A DNA stretch of 64,000 bases from Podospora bellae-mahoneyi (GCF_035222275.1 NC_085882.1:3479501-3543500), one strand, 5' to 3'; positions 10,596-22,636 are shown, numbered from the stretch's first letter. Notes: generated from the letters alone by a model not told the origin. Translations and numbers: made by a program.

Positions 10596-11222
10596 ATGCA
10601 CTTAGCCATTGTACAAACACAACAATGACAGGGGAGGATGGTGGCGGTTTTGGGGAAGAAGAGATGGGTAGACAGGGTGGATCCGTTCGTGGCCGCATGG
10701 ACGTGCTGGGACGGTGGAAAAACACTTGCGGGTTAAAATTGGGCATGTCTGGCGTTATGGGACGCGGATGGGCCGAGGGTTACTCGCTGTAATTTATACT
10801 CTTTCAGCCATTCCTGGTGTATTCCTCGTCACGATGGGATTGCTTTGCCACTCCTGGCTATTTCCTTTGGTTGCATGCGAATCATAGATCCTTGACAGTA
10901 CTGAATTTGCGGTTTAGAGTGATTTTTCTCCTTGCCTACTGTGTGAGATGTCATTTTGTAAAAGATATCCTCCTTCCATATATCAACACCAAGATTGCCA
11001 GTGATATAGATGGAAGACCAGAATGGTGATGCTTCGCCTGACAAACGGTCACGTTACGTAATTGGCCAGTCGCGTCACGCTTTCCAATTTCAATCTTTCA
11101 ACTCCAACCTTATTCAATTCATTAAACGAACCCCAACCGCCCCAGATTCCTACCTAACGTCGAAATCACCTTTCATCTCAAGTCTTAGCAGAACAACTAT
11201 TCGACTTGCTAGGTATATCAGC
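10596..11222. other. intergenic, 627 bp
   Basis: Carrier 3' UTR followed by the upstream region of the CENP-X gene. The frame of the next gene is open from 11010, but the first 71 codons lack conserved features and are more likely 5' UTR. Confidence 0.45.
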
Positions 11223-11696
11223 ATGCCACCAAAACAGTCTACCGGTGCGGGCGGCCGCGATCGACCAGCCGGGAGCGTTAACAAGTCCAGCGCTGCTGCA
11301 AAAACGGCAGCCAACTCGAGTAAACGCGCAACAGCCAATACCACTACTGGTGCCAACAAGAAGAAGAGAAAAGCCACACTCTCCGACGAGGAGAACGACT
11401 CTGGCAGACGGCGAACCCAGCCAGAAGTGGAGGAGGAGGAAGAAGACGAAGACGACGAAGACGACGAAGACGACGAGAGGGAGTCGATCCCGCCTGAACT
11501 ACTCTCAAAGATCGTTCACGAGCTGTTTGAGCACAAGGAAACCAAGATCACCAAGGACGCTAACAATGCTCTGTCGGGGTATATGGATGTTTTTGTGAGG
11601 GAGGCGATCGCGCGAGCAGCTGCGGAGAGGAAGGGGGTTTTTTTGGAGGTGGAAGATTTGGAGAAGGTGGCGGCGCAGTTGATTTTGGATCTTTGA
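11223..11696 (+). CDS. mhf2: CENP-X / Mhf2 histone-fold protein
   Basis: A single exon of 157 codons from the chosen ATG. CENP-X pairs with CENP-S in the MHF complex, which binds the FANCM/Mph1 helicase at stalled forks and also acts at the inner kinetochore. The histone fold is C-terminal (about residues 95-157): IPPELLSKIVHELFEHKETK, NALSGYMDVFVREAIARA and FLEVEDLEKVAAQLILDL. Before it are a basic low-complexity region with KKKRK (probable NLS) and an unbroken acidic Glu/Asp run. The frame extends 71 codons upstream to another ATG at 11010; I prefer the inner start because the extension shows no conserved features. Confidence 0.85.
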   Translation: MPPKQSTGAGGRDRPAGSVNKSSAAAKTAANSSKRATANTTTGANKKKRKATLSDEENDSGRRRTQPEVEEEEEDEDDEDDEDDERESIPPELLSKIVHELFEHKETKITKDANNALSGYMDVFVREAIARAAAERKGVFLEVEDLEKVAAQLILDL

Positions 11697-13868
11697 GGTT
11701 ATGGAGGAGTTGGGGACAGTCAGCATATGGGCAAGAACCAGGATGGTGGTCACCGACGACAAGGCTGAATGGACAGTGGGGCTTTGGTTGTGAGGTTATT
11801 TATACGGCATCTTCAGGGCAAAGGCAGGGTGGATGGCCGCCGTTGAGTTGGTTTATGGCGGACGGGTAGCGGATAGTGTTATGGAAAGGAAGAGAGGGGG
11901 TTTACCAACACGCAACATCCGGTCGATCATCTTTCAGATGCCGGCCAGGAGACGGAACGGAACAGGTTCGTTGTTTAAGCCGGGCCAGTACCGATGCAGG
12001 AGGGTGATGTTTCTTGGCCCTGTGCTTTGTTGTTCCTGCTTTTCTGGGGTTGGGGGCGTGGGATAGAATAGAATACAAGGCGTCTAGGAAAAGGCAGATG
12101 GAGTTGGACTAAGTCTACTTTGAGGGGATTGATGAAGGGAGTCCTCCTCTAGGAAGGCCTTCTAATACAAATAAGTCTTTAGACATGACTCTGGTGTTGG
12201 CACATGACATAAAACGACAAGAGAACATGAATCGAGCGTCAGTTCGGACGATGAGTTAGGAAGATGCTGCGAATCCGCCACCACCCCCATCAGCTTCTCC
12301 AAAAGTCGGTGCGTATGCATGTTTTCGTAGATCGGGCTATTGAATCTTGGAAAGCTATCAATGAGAAACAAAAGCGACGCTACGAATAATAGTCCTCCTT
12401 GCGTTTGCCGTGGATGTTTCGACAGGGTGAATACTTGTTACGGGACCTGCACTCCGTAGGGGAAAAGCCAAGATATGGATGACAGAAAATAAAAAAACCC
12501 CCAGCAGCAAGCGCGGACCAGAAGCTGTCGCTGTGTGAGCCGAGGCGCTTGGGGGAGAAGGCTGAAACCGAGAGCTGTTTGACATGCGTCACAGAACCCG
12601 CACTCTGTGGCAGAAGAAGCCCGTGCATAGGTCTGGTGGGCGGCCCCCCCCCCGCCAACCCCTGTTTTTGCTGGAGAGCCTCCACGGTCACCCGCTCTTC
12701 CAGCGGCGCGAACTGGACAACAGCAAACCTTATTTCGGCTCCATCTGTGTCCGAATCCACTCAATTCGACGTCAACCTCGACTTCTTCTCCATGCTGGCC
12801 ACAGCCACCCCAGGGCCACGAGGGCAGCAACCGCTGTGGCTTGCTCCCCGGGGCTGTGGCCGGCGATGGCACTGGATCAGAGGCTTCATCGTCAGCCGGC
12901 ACTTGCAGCGCTTCCTTTGACCACGGCGTTTATCCTTTTGCTGTCAGCTCTCTTCCACTAGGACTTGGCCACGCAAGAGAAGCAAGCCCATGACCTTCAA
13001 AGCCACACGGAAGACACAGACATCCGGGCGGCTGCTATGAATATATACTACATTGACAAGGTGCTAACAAAGTGCCATAGGTCTTGGTGCAGCCAAGCGA
13101 GGGGTAGTTGTAAGTGAAACGGCGCATCGAGGCGGGAGGGAGATGGCTTGTTCCCAGCAGTCTGGGACCAGTGAGATTCTCATCCATGTCCCCCAAAACA
13201 CCATCTCAGGATAGCTTGCCACCACACAGACGAACCCATGATGCGTTCGCAACAACATCAATTGCCAGCTGCAAACGCGAGCAGGACCTCGTTCAGCATT
13301 GATCCTTGATATAAACCAATTTCCTTTGGTTTTTCTTGGTGGCATCGCAGCTTTCCTAGCCTAGCGCCGAGAGGTTGCGGTCAAAACGTCGAGACGTTTC
13401 AAAGACCTCACCTTGGACCCCCCGGCCCTTGCAAGCACCCCCTGTCCCCCCTACCATTCGGATGTCTCGAGATGCGCTGCAGGTGGATGAGTGCGAGTGC
13501 ACACCTTCAGACGATCCTTCACTTTCCCGCCGGGACCCATATTCATGCTTTAAATCACGGCACGTCCCAGACCTCCTGGCCTGGCCTTCTCTTTATTCCT
13601 CTTCATCTGTCCATAGTCTTCAGTTCAGGTGTCGTCCTGTTTTCTTAACTTTTTTCCTCTCTCTTCTCTTCTTCGCCGTCAACCATTCTTTTGACCCTTT
13701 ACCAACTACCAGGCTAGACCTGTAATATTCACACAGCGCCAGTCGCTTTATTATCAGAAAACAACTTAACAAACACTCTCTTTTTCGACGAGCCGGACAC
13801 TCGCTTCAAACCTCCCCTTTTTATTTTATCACCAAACAACACAAAACCACACACACATATACCTCAAA
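11697..13868. other. intergenic, 2.2 kb
   Basis: One of the largest gene-free stretches in the window. Minus-strand frames near 12380-12900 are Cys/Gly/Pro-rich with no motif, and I do not accept them. The last 400 bp before the cupredoxin gene become pyrimidine- and then CA-rich, suggesting a long 5' UTR. A non-coding transcript is possible but unsupported. Confidence 0.4.
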
Positions 13869-14588
13869 ATGCAGTTCAAGACACTTGCCCTTGCCGCTCT
13901 CGCGAGCTTGGCCTCCGCCCAAAGAACCTGGGTTGTCACCGTTGCGCAGAACGGCAGCCTCACCTTTTCCCCCGACAACATCAAGGCCGCCCCAGGCGAG
14001 TTTGTCCAGTTCCAGTTTCTCGCTGGCAACCACACCGTCACTCAGTCCACCTTCGACAAGCCATGCCAGCCCATCGCCATGCACAGCAACGCTACCGGCT
14101 TCCACTCCGGCTTTCAGCCCGTGGCCGCCTCTGCCTCGATGGGCATGATCCCCACCTACACCATCCAGATCAACAACACCAATCCCCTCTGGCTCTATTG
14201 CGCTCAGGGCCGTCACTGCGAGAACGGCATGTCCATGGTCATTAACGAGCCGTACGTTTTTTCCCCTCTACCCTCTTCAGACTGAAGATATGACAAACTA
14301 ACACATCAAAACAGAGCAACCAACCCCAACCGCACCCTCGCCAACTACAAGGCCCTTGCCGCCCAGGCTCAGACCATTCTCCCCGGTGGCAGCGCCTCGG
14401 GCGGCCAGACCGGCAGCACCGACTCCCCTACCACTCCCCCCACCGGCACCACCCCCGATGGCGAGACCGCCCCCGGCACCGAGACCTCCGAGAGCGCCTC
14501 CCCAAGCGTCACGGCCGGTGCTGGCATGCTCGCCGCGCCAGGAGCCTTTGTGCTCTTTGCCGCCGGTGCCGTCGCCATGCTTCTTTAA
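13869..14588 (+). CDS. secreted GPI-type cupredoxin (extracellular serine-rich protein)
   Basis: Two exons (13869-14251, 14315-14588) give 218 codons. Residues 1-17 form a signal peptide ending ASA before QRT. The cupredoxin domain (about 20-128) keeps a full type-1 copper ligand set: His55, Cys111, His116 and Met121 (WLYCAQGRHCENGMSM), with Cys66 and Cys117 able to form the usual disulfide. A Ser/Thr/Pro/Gly-rich linker follows, and the protein ends in a hydrophobic segment (APGAFVLFAAGAVAMLL) typical of a GPI-anchor signal. This is the architecture of fungal extracellular serine-rich proteins at the cell surface; redox role or partner is unknown. The intron lies just after the copper loop. 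Confidence 0.9.
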
Positions 14589-15166
14589 TGTCCTCTTTTA
14601 CCACCTGGGTATTAGAGTGATATTTTTTTCAATTTCAAAAGGCAGGAGGAGGAAGTTAATATTTTTTGGGACTTGTTTCAAAGGGATAAACAGGAGGCTA
14701 CCTATCTAGCCCTCGGGTTTTGGGGCTGGGTGAGTGGGGATGATGATACCAAAGAGAGAAAGAGCCTGGTGAATGGAGTCGTTTTATGTTGTTCAATTCT
14801 AGGGGGAGATATCTTGGTGTACATAATTCTTTGTTGTGGTTGCATGATATCGCCCCGGTGTTCATTTTTTATTGTTTTCTGGACTTGGGGCTTTTTGCAA
14901 AAGGAAACCAATTTGTTTTTCTATTGCATTTTTTAGCTGTATCAAAAATGTATATGTGGTGTTGTTTATGGTCATCTTTTCGTTCAAGAATATATGCCAA
15001 GTGTGGTGATCATGAAAATTGCAACGTAATATGGCTTGAAGCTTTGTATGACAATTTGACTAGACAGAAAAGTCCACGTATATGATACATCCATAAATTT
15101 CCCTTCCCCAAAAAAGCCCGGAAAAGCAAAACTCGCTTCTTGACTATACCTATATAGCTAATAACC
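14589..15166. other. intergenic between convergent genes, 578 bp
   Basis: AT-rich facing 3' UTRs; nothing else recognised. Confidence 0.5.
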
Positions 15167-16096
15167 CTATTCATCCTTCTGCCCCGGAATTTTCCTCACC
15201 TTCCTCCCCTTCGCCGCCGCCTCACACAACGGCCTCCTCGGCTCCGTCCCCGGCCACCCCTTGGGCATCTTGACATAGCCGACCTTTCTGTACTTGTCGC
15301 TCTTTGCAAAGAAATCAACCCAGTGCTTCAGCCCGTCGTGCACCTTTTTCAACGCCTCCTCCCTCTCCTTCTTTTTCATCTCCTTGAGCTCCGCGCGGGA
15401 GAAGTGCTTGTCTACGGCTGGGTCGTCCAGGGGGAGGTACATCTCTTCCACCCCCCTCATGTCGGGGGAGCGGTCTTCGGCAAAGCAACCCGTGACGTAG
15501 GCGCGGGCGGCGTCGCAGCCGGCAAAGTAATGGTAGGAGCCGCCGGGGCCGTAGGTGCGGCGGTTGGAGGAGACGTCGTAGATTGTCCAGTTGATTGCTA
15601 GGTAGATGGGGAGGTCGGGGTTGGTGCCGTCGTAGAGGGAGAGTTCAGCTGGGGTGAGGTAGATCGGTCCTTGCTGCGGGGGGGGGTTAGTGACTGAAAG
15701 GGGGCGGGTCGAAAGGGGGCGGGGGAAACGCACGAGGAGCTCCTTGTAGTAGGCTTTGGTTAAGTACTTTGGGGGGTTGGACATGCCCCAGAAGAAGGTC
15801 TCGCCGTTGGAGACGAGATAGCTCAACCCGCAGGAGGCGAGGAAGAGGAAGGAGATGACACGGAGGGCGTCGAGAGCGATATTGGCGGTGTCGTACTCGT
15901 CGACATCATCTTTGGACTTTTTCTTCTTGGACTTTGGCTTCTTTACGGGTTGGGATGTTTTCTTGCTGGTGAATTCTGATTCTGAGGAGGAGAGCGTCTG
16001 AACTCGTTTGAGGGGGGGCTGTTGTTCGGTTTCTGAGGCAGAGGAGTCTTTGGCCTCGGGCTTGCGCCGCCGGACTGCGGGTTCGGGGGAGGCCAT
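15167..16096 (-). CDS. membrane-anchored cytochrome b5-like (MAPR-type) protein
   Basis: Two exons (15734-16096 and 15167-15673) give 289 codons. A basic, Ser-rich, Lys-rich N-terminus is followed by one membrane segment (about residues 76-95) and a cytochrome b5-like heme/steroid-binding domain: YLTPAELSLYDGTN, LPIYLAINWTIYDVS and GPGGSYHYFAGCDAARAY are the usual landmarks of the progesterone-receptor-membrane-component group. The C-terminal part is Lys/Glu-rich and helical. The 60-nt intron has a GTGCGT donor, a CACTAAC branch and a CAG acceptor, but no stop and a length of 3n, so unspliced RNA would add 20 residues just before the domain. The gene diverges from the coiled-coil gene to the right. 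Confidence 0.88.
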   Translation of the reverse strand: MASPEPAVRRRKPEAKDSSASETEQQPPLKRVQTLSSSESEFTSKKTSQPVKKPKSKKKKSKDDVDEYDTANIALDALRVISFLFLASCGLSYLVSNGETFFWGMSNPPKYLTKAYYKELLVRFPRPLSTRPLSVTNPPPQQGPIYLTPAELSLYDGTNPDLPIYLAINWTIYDVSSNRRTYGPGGSYHYFAGCDAARAYVTGCFAEDRSPDMRGVEEMYLPLDDPAVDKHFSRAELKEMKKKEREEALKKVHDGLKHWVDFFAKSDKYRKVGYVKMPKGWPGTEPRRPLCEAAAKGRKVRKIPGQKDE

Positions 16097-16987
16097 CGCG
16101 GGGGGTTTACAAGAGGGATTCAGGAGAGCTTGGGGACAAGTAGATTCAATTGGGGTGTTTAACGGTGGAGAAACGGATATTGTACTCCGTACAGCAAGAG
16201 GTGGTATGTAGGAAGGGAAGTCCGGTATGGCCAGATCTCCAACGTTGTTTTTAACCGGCCATGCGAGGCTGAGAAGTGGGATGCGACGGAGGGATGGGAA
16301 CTAACGCTCCGCAATTGCTGCAATCAATGAATGACCATTAAACAACTCCCCCCCCTGTGCTTCTGCTTCGGTGGGCCGTTCCGCAATCTTGGATTGGAGC
16401 GAGGCTGCAGATGACTGAGAGCCCCGCTTTGGACCGCGAAGCTAGCTCACGCGTCGCCCATAGCAACTCCCCACAGTACGATATGCCGGGCTGTGGTTGG
16501 TCAAAATGGCCTGAAGAAAGCACTGGGCAGGTCAGTGGTAAATACAGCAACCCTGTAAAATTAATAACGCTCTGGTCTGTCTCTCCCTCAGTGGGACAAT
16601 TTCCAGATTATCAATCCCAAGATTGCGATCGCGACTTTTATGACTGACCACCACCTGCCATTGCATTCACCCTTTTTTGTCGCACATTTTCCATGGTGCA
16701 GGTCTAGCACACTTTTACACACAACCACAACCGTATCCTACCCGTTGTATTTTGGGCACGACACGAGCTTTTATCTTGATCCGAACCCTGATAACAAACG
16801 AGAGTGAGGGTGTAAATAGACTTCGACGCACGGGGAGAAGCCACCACCCCCTCCGCAAGACAACAAGACAAGACAACACCCTGTCGTCATTCGGCAAACC
16901 ACCTACCAACTGCGCAAACCCGACATCAGTCCTTTACAGAATCGCTTTGCATGACACCACAATAACATATACCTTCAACACTCGACC
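16097..16987. promoter_or_regulatory. divergent intergenic region, 891 bp
   Basis: The region lies between head-to-head genes (cytochrome b5-like, minus; coiled-coil protein, plus) and must hold both promoters. No recognised operator; short ORFs here look non-coding. Confidence 0.4.
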
Positions 16988-19107
16988 ATGTCTATGCCGT
17001 CGAGTCCTGCCGGTGGCGGCACCACCACCACAACACCCCTCCAGCCCATGTCGCATAACCAACAACGCGAGCGCGATCCCGCTCTCTTCTCGCCCACCCA
17101 GACTAGAGGTCGCGGCCTGACCCTCGGAGCTTCCACGGACAATGCGCGCGACAGCTCGGTTCACGAAAAGATTAACCAGTTCAACTCGCTCGCCGTGCAA
17201 TCAAAACAACTCGAGCGCAAGACCGCCGATGCCGCCCTCAAGCGCGCCATGCTTGGCCGGGAGGAGGCCGAGAGCGAAATGCGCCGCTACCGTGACGAGT
17301 GTAGAATGCTCAGGAGGGCGGTAGAGGAAGGGAGAGAACGGGAACGAAAAGTGGGCGAGAGACTGGAGACAGTAATGGTATGTTTACGGTCCTTTTCCGA
17401 TAGCTAATCCGGGCGCCAAGCAGACAACGACTAATGCGGGAATAAACAAAACAGGAGAGCTATGGACGCGCAAAGGAGACACACGAACACACCAAAGAAC
17501 TCTGGGAGAAGGAGATCCGTCGCGCCCGAAAGGAGACCTTCAAGACCCAGAGTGCCTTTGTCAAGCTTCAGGAAGAGCTCAAGAATTCTCGGAACGCCCA
17601 CAGGTCGACCGAAGAGGAGCTTCATCGCGAAAAGCAACTATGCTCTGAACGAGCACAGGACGCTTTTACCGCCAAATACCAGCTTGTAGCTCTTCAGAAC
17701 CAACTTGAGCAGGCTCTCGAAAAGATCAAGACACTTGAGCAGGAACGTGACTCGCTCAAAACGATGGTCGAACAAGAGAAGCAGCTCCGGCTAGTGGCCG
17801 AGGAGGGCAAACGCCCCGCATCCGACGACGGGAGAATTACGCCACGCAAGCGACCACGGACATCCTCCATCAGCTCATCATCGTCCGATGTACCCGACTT
17901 TGAGGAGATTACCCGGAAATGGGAGTGGGAGAAGCAGCGCGCCGACAGGGCAGTGCAGCAAGTGCAGTTCCTCGAGACCGAGTGCCGGTTGAGGGTCTGC
18001 GCCGCGGCCAAAGCCTTTCGTCGAAGCAGTTCAAGCCGAGGGAGCACAAGCACTAGTCGTCGATCTAGCCCCCGACGCAAACGACCTAGTCTCTTGAGAA
18101 TCGCAGATGCTGCCGACGCTGTCATCATTGGAAGCAACGCCGAGCCGTCTCCTGATCTCGCCTCACCAAAGCGTTCCAAGACCGACATGCTCAGGGAGGA
18201 GCTGGGCTCTCGGAATGACAGGTTCTTTACACCGGTTGAGCAACCTGTACGTTATTCTCGCACGCCGAGCGTTGACCCGCCAGATTTCGCGATGCTTGAT
18301 AAGGACAGGACATCGCTACTGTCGTTGCTCGACGCCCCCCATAGAGAGGAGAGCCCAGCGTTGACGTTTAGCATTCCCACCGTTCCAGCACCCGCCCCAG
18401 CCGCAACAGTAAAGCAGGTTGTTCGGCAAGAAGAACCGGAATCGGATGTCGAGGTTCATAGATCCGTCCCGCATCCTGTGCCAGAGCCTGTTGTTCCCGT
18501 CCATCAGGAACCGTCCCCCCGTTCTGCCGCGCCTTCGACCGATCCTTTGCCATCTGTCAAGACCCTCAGCAACGAGCTACCAGCCCCTGCTCCGCGTCCT
18601 CACACCTCGAATTCGTTTCATCGGTTCCGGGAAGCCGCCGCCAAAGCCGCGCTTACTGTTGTGACAACCACGACAAAGGTGCCGCTCAAAGACGAGAACA
18701 AGGACCCGAACCTCGCTTCCAAGATCATGAAGATGCAAAAAGAACAGCAATACCAAACTCCCAACCGAGGGAATATCTCAGCCGGGAGTGAAAACGAGTG
18801 GGACAAGCCAAGCTTTGACGTGACGAACCCGGCGCTGACGCCGACCATGACGAGGGAGGAGGCTCTAGCGCAGATAAAAGATCGGAGAGTCCGGGCTAGG
18901 AGTGCCGGGCGTTCTGGTGGTGCTGCTGGACCTCAGGGAACCCTGTCGAGGAAGGTGTCGACTGAGACGATGAAGAGTGGCAGCGGGCCAAGGGGGAGGG
19001 AGCAGGAGAGGAGGGATGTTAGCGTGCAGAGCGCGCCAACTGTGATGACGGGGAATAGGGAGCCCAGCAGGGGGGCGGTTGTGGGGGGGAGAAGGATGAG
19101 GAGTTGA
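16988..19107 (+). CDS. uncharacterised coiled-coil protein
   Basis: Two exons (16988-17377, 17455-19107) give 680 codons; the intron has a GTATGT donor and an ACTAATG branch. Residues about 58-260 are a long, highly charged coiled coil starting SSVHEKINQFNSLAVQSKQL, which looks like the conserved core. After it come a basic nuclear-signal-like patch (TPRKRPRTSS), a second short coiled coil, a Ser/Arg-rich tract, and a long Pro/Ser-rich region probably disordered, ending with a basic, Gly-rich tail. No enzyme motif is seen. The layout suits a cytoskeletal, spindle-pole or nuclear scaffold, but that is inference only. I do not recognise a named family. Confidence 0.82.
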
Positions 19108-19958
19108 AGTACGACGATAAATGATTGGAAAGTGGCAACGGAGAGGAGGAGGAGTCAGGATATGACATGATATCCCTTACTGTTTGACTTTTTTTTTGTC
19201 GGCTTCGGATTTGTATACACCCCTCTCAGCACACACACACACACACATACACACAACACCCGGTTTGCGTTTTTTTTTCGGTTCAGGTTTTCAGCAGCAT
19301 CATCATCACATGGAAAAAGGAAAGGAGAGGGGGGGGGGGTAACACAGGACATTTTTGCATTTCTTCAGGAGTTGCGAGGTTGTCTCTTTTTTTGTCTTCT
19401 CCGGGTCTGGATGCCAATGGATGGAAACTGCAAAATCATCATTACAACTCTGAAACTGGACAAAAACTGGGGAAACTTTTCTTACTTGGCGGGCGCTCTG
19501 GTGTTTCTTTTTTACTGGACGGGCGGACGGCTGGCACAAACTTCTATAATACCCCTAACCATTTTGTGTTTTTTCTTTTTTCTGTTGGCTCTTGAAACCA
19601 TTTTCAAGGAACGCATGGGGTTGGGTGGGAAAGTCTGGCCAAGCGTTTTGCGTTCAGGGGTTGCAGGTTGGGCACTGTCGACGATATCGGGGTGGTGGTG
19701 GTGCTGGCTTGACAGGCTACACTGGTTGTTTAATTGACATTTTACATTGTTCTCATCGCAAATTGCTTCGAATGCTGTACTCGACAGTTGGTGATGTATC
19801 ACTACTTATTTCTTCTTGTCATGAACTGCCATGTAATTAGAATCCGATCATGTCAAAAATCATGAAGCTGTCATTGTCACCACCATCATCACTCCAATCC
19901 AATCATCGTTTAGACCAAACATAAGTCCATCATTGCGATACTCTCGGTCTACTCCTCC
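19108..19958. other. intergenic between convergent genes, 851 bp
   Basis: Facing 3' UTRs with several low-complexity tracts: poly-T near 19190, a CA microsatellite at 19232-19260 and a poly-G run at 19329-19341. No coding signal. Confidence 0.5.
19232..19260. repeat. (CA)n microsatellite
   Basis: Slightly interrupted dinucleotide run of about 29 bp in the 3' intergenic region. Confidence 0.8.
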
Positions 19959-21545
19959 TCAGCTTCCCTTTGGCCCATTTCCAACTTGTGCGGATAAAAA
20001 AGACACAGACCGACCCGTGGCATTTCCATCCTCCCCAAGGGAATGACCAGCAACCGACATGGCCCTCGACTTCCTCCTGCCACTTCTGGCAGCCCTATGC
20101 TGGTCCTTTGTAGCAGACAGCTCCCTCTGCTCCATCATCGCGGCGGTGATCTCTCTGCCACTAACAAAGTACCCCAAAGATAATATCGCCGTGCCCCTCA
20201 CCTGCTCGGTCGTTACAGCTGGCCAAACCACAAAAAAATCCAGAAAATATGTGGCTTCGACCGGTGAATGAAGAGGAGGAGAAGACGTCTTGCTCGATGC
20301 TGCTCCCTTATGTATCCCCTTCAAAGCAGTCTTGGTGCTGCCATTGGCGTGTGGTTTCGAAGGAGATGTCTCGAGCGAGCATGATGACTTGGTGCTGAGC
20401 GGCAGCCAAAACTTCTTGTTGTTCAAATCGTCGTCCTCTGGGTCCGTCTCAAATTCCACTCGTCGTTCAAGCCTCTGGATGTACTCCCACTCCTTGCAAG
20501 CCTTGGTACAGTATGTCTTCAACTCGGAAACAAATGGCTGGCGTTTGGCCTCCAGCACAAGGCTTTCGAAGCAACTTGCGACGGAGCTAACCACGGAATC
20601 GGTGCATTCGGTGCTGATGGAATCAGTGATGGTCCTGTACTCGGCAAGTGCCCGGAAGAGTACTGAGCGCAGGTAAGCCTCGACCTCTTCGTTTTCTTCG
20701 GCCAGATGGTTGAGGAATTCATTCAGCTCGGAGGATTTGCGTAGGAGATAGATGGGCTGGAAGATGGCATTGCGCAACTCATATCCAAGAATGGCGAGGA
20801 AAGTGGCTATTCGCATGTGTTTGGCGGTTGCGGAGTTGGAGACGGGGAGAGGGAGGATCCAATCAGTGCGGCTCAGAGCAGGGTGGCTCTTGATCGTAGT
20901 CCAGTTGACACCATTCAGGGGCAGGTCATCACAAAAGTATGTCTCGGCCAGTTTGACGGCAGAGGTGCGGATGGAGTCCATGATACTGCAACTTCACCCT
21001 TCAAAGTTAGCAATCATATCATAGTCAACTTGAACAAGAGTGAGGAGGACATACATGTGCTTGATATTTTCCGTAATGGGAACCAGCCTGGCTGAAAATG
21101 TTGATAATCTCTCAAGCTTGGCTGTCTCCTCACTCAGCTCCTGCTTCACGGAGTCAATCTGCCACTGCATCTTCCCCCTTTCGTCGCCCAGCTGCGTCTC
21201 ATTGTCGGCGAGCTTCTTCTTGGCCTCGAGGTATTGGCACTCAAGAGTTTGCATCTGCTTCAAGACATCCTGGAGCTTTTTGGAAGCATCATCACCTTGC
21301 TTCCTAGCTGCGTCCAGACTTGTCTGGAGTCTCGCAATCTGGTTGATTGTATGGGTGTTGTCACGTTCGAGATTGCTGTATTTCTTCCGGAGTTTTTTGT
21401 TCTCGGCGCCAATGGAGGCAAATTGCTTGACGGCCGGATGGGATGCCAACGTAGTAAACAAATTCTCAATGTCGTCCAAAGAAGGCGGAGTTGTTGAAGC
21501 GGTGGTGTTGGAGGAGGAGAGAGTTGCCAGTTTCCCGGTGGACAT
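19959..21545 (-). CDS. uncharacterised fungal coiled-coil protein
   Basis: Two exons (21055-21545 and 19959-20985) give 505 codons; the 69-nt intron has a GTATGT donor and a TTGCTAAC branch. The N-terminal 160 residues carry a Ser/Thr-rich leader, then a coiled coil (about 45-150). The middle part (about 165-380) is a globular helical region beginning MDSIRTSAVKLAETYFCDDL with several conserved-looking aromatic residues and the segment ACKEWEYIQRLERRVEFE. A Ser/Lys-rich linker separates it from a final basic region. Some features recall fungal proteins annotated with a Mei5-type label, but I cannot confirm this and do not assign a function. Confidence 0.8.
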
Positions 21546-22525
21546 GCTGGTCAGAGTCAGCTAATATTGTGGGGTTTAATCAGGTGGTTGATTAAGGGGG
21601 AAGGCAAGTTGGAGAGTATGACACCATGTGGGACTGAAATTTTGCCTGTTCGAATGTTGGAAAGGAGGCATTATGGCGGACAACCACCTTCTTTTCAACT
21701 TGCTCGACAGTTTCATCATCTGCATCATTGCTTGTCAAATCTCTGGCTGATTCTCTCCCACCAACATCCTGTGCCACCCATCTCCTCTCGTGGCCAATAA
21801 TGGCACGATGGGCCTCAGTGCGTTGATTGTCCAGCACCTTCCCACATGAAGCTCAGCCTTCCATTTCAAAGTGAAGCTTGTGGTCAGACCCCGAATCTTC
21901 ATCAGGATTCTCGCAGAAAAACCACTTTGATCATGATATGCGATGAGCCAGTGAGGCGAGCAGGTCATCACCTCCCCCCAAGTTGAATGCAAGCCACAAA
22001 TCATGCCCGGGCCCGCCATCAATCAATATTCGGTACTGCCTCCGGATAGACAGCCAATTGCCGGTGTCTTTCCGGAGCAAACGGACTGATAGCATTTGAT
22101 CCATATGCCTCTTTCCATCGGGATGATGCCGTAACATGGAAACTTGAAAGTTTGACAATGGAATTGTGATAGAAGAGCCAATGCTATTTTTATCTGCTGA
22201 GATGGCCAGTCATGACGAAATTCCATTTTATGTTCAGTCGCAAACCAAGCCTCACTCTGCGGTTTTCCGTGGTCAGGCGGTTCTCCGTGGTCAGGTGGGT
22301 TTGATGAGATGGCTTCACATGTAGGTTCTTTTGGAACAAACGGATTTAAGTGACCTTGGCCCCGATCTTGATAGCTGTCAGATTGTGATATCTATATACC
22401 TAGAGCTATCACACTCAATATGCTGTGCAACCATGCAACCATTACTCCGTTTGATAAAGACTACCTGCGGCCCTTATACAACGCATATCTCCACACCCAA
22501 CCTCAACAACAACAACACAAGGACA
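21546..22525. other. intergenic, 980 bp
   Basis: Upstream region of the minus-strand coiled-coil gene and of the tRNA-Gly. It holds an 18-bp tandem duplication at 22260-22295. No ORF shows coding features. Confidence 0.45.
22260..22295. repeat. 18-bp tandem duplication
   Basis: Two adjacent copies of CGGTT(T/C)TCCGTGGTCAGG with one mismatch. They lie about 230 bp upstream of the tRNA gene; function unknown. Confidence 0.7.
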
Positions 22526-22612
22526 GCGCGATTAGTTCAGTGGTTAGAATACTCGCTTCCCATCTCGCTCTTGGACAAGCGAGGGACCCGAGTTCGAATC
22601 TCGGATTGCGCA
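22526..22612 (+). tRNA. tRNA-Gly (anticodon CCC) with a 15-nt intron
   Basis: A full cloverleaf can be drawn. The acceptor arm GCGCGAT pairs with ATTGCGC (one G-T), the D stem is GTTC/GAAT, the anticodon stem is CTCGC/GCGAG and the T arm is CCGAG-TTCGAAT-CTCGG. The loop reads TT-CCC-A, then a 15-nt intron (22563-22577) at the canonical 37/38 site, then A38. The anticodon CCC reads GGG codons. The A and B boxes are intact, and a T5 run at 22632-22636 ends transcription. Discriminator base is A. Confidence 0.93.
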
Positions 22613-22631
22613 GCTGATACTGATTCGCTTC

Positions 22632-22636
22632 TTTTT
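22632..22636 (+). terminator. RNA polymerase III terminator of tRNA-Gly
   Basis: A T5 run 19 bp after the mature 3' end on the coding strand. Confidence 0.8.

Noticed and set aside
9711-10601. 296-codon minus-strand frame opposite the ADP/ATP carrier
   Set aside because: It is the antisense of a strongly codon-biased gene; composition is Val/Gly/Thr/Asp-rich with no motif, and it crosses the intron before the carrier's last exon.
11010-11222. In-frame upstream extension of CENP-X
   Set aside because: No conserved features and ATG far from the histone-fold protein's usual start; more likely 5' UTR.
12438-12902. 154-codon minus-strand frame, Cys/Gly-rich
   Set aside because: Irregular Cys spacing, no domain, and no splice context; probably chance in GC-rich DNA.
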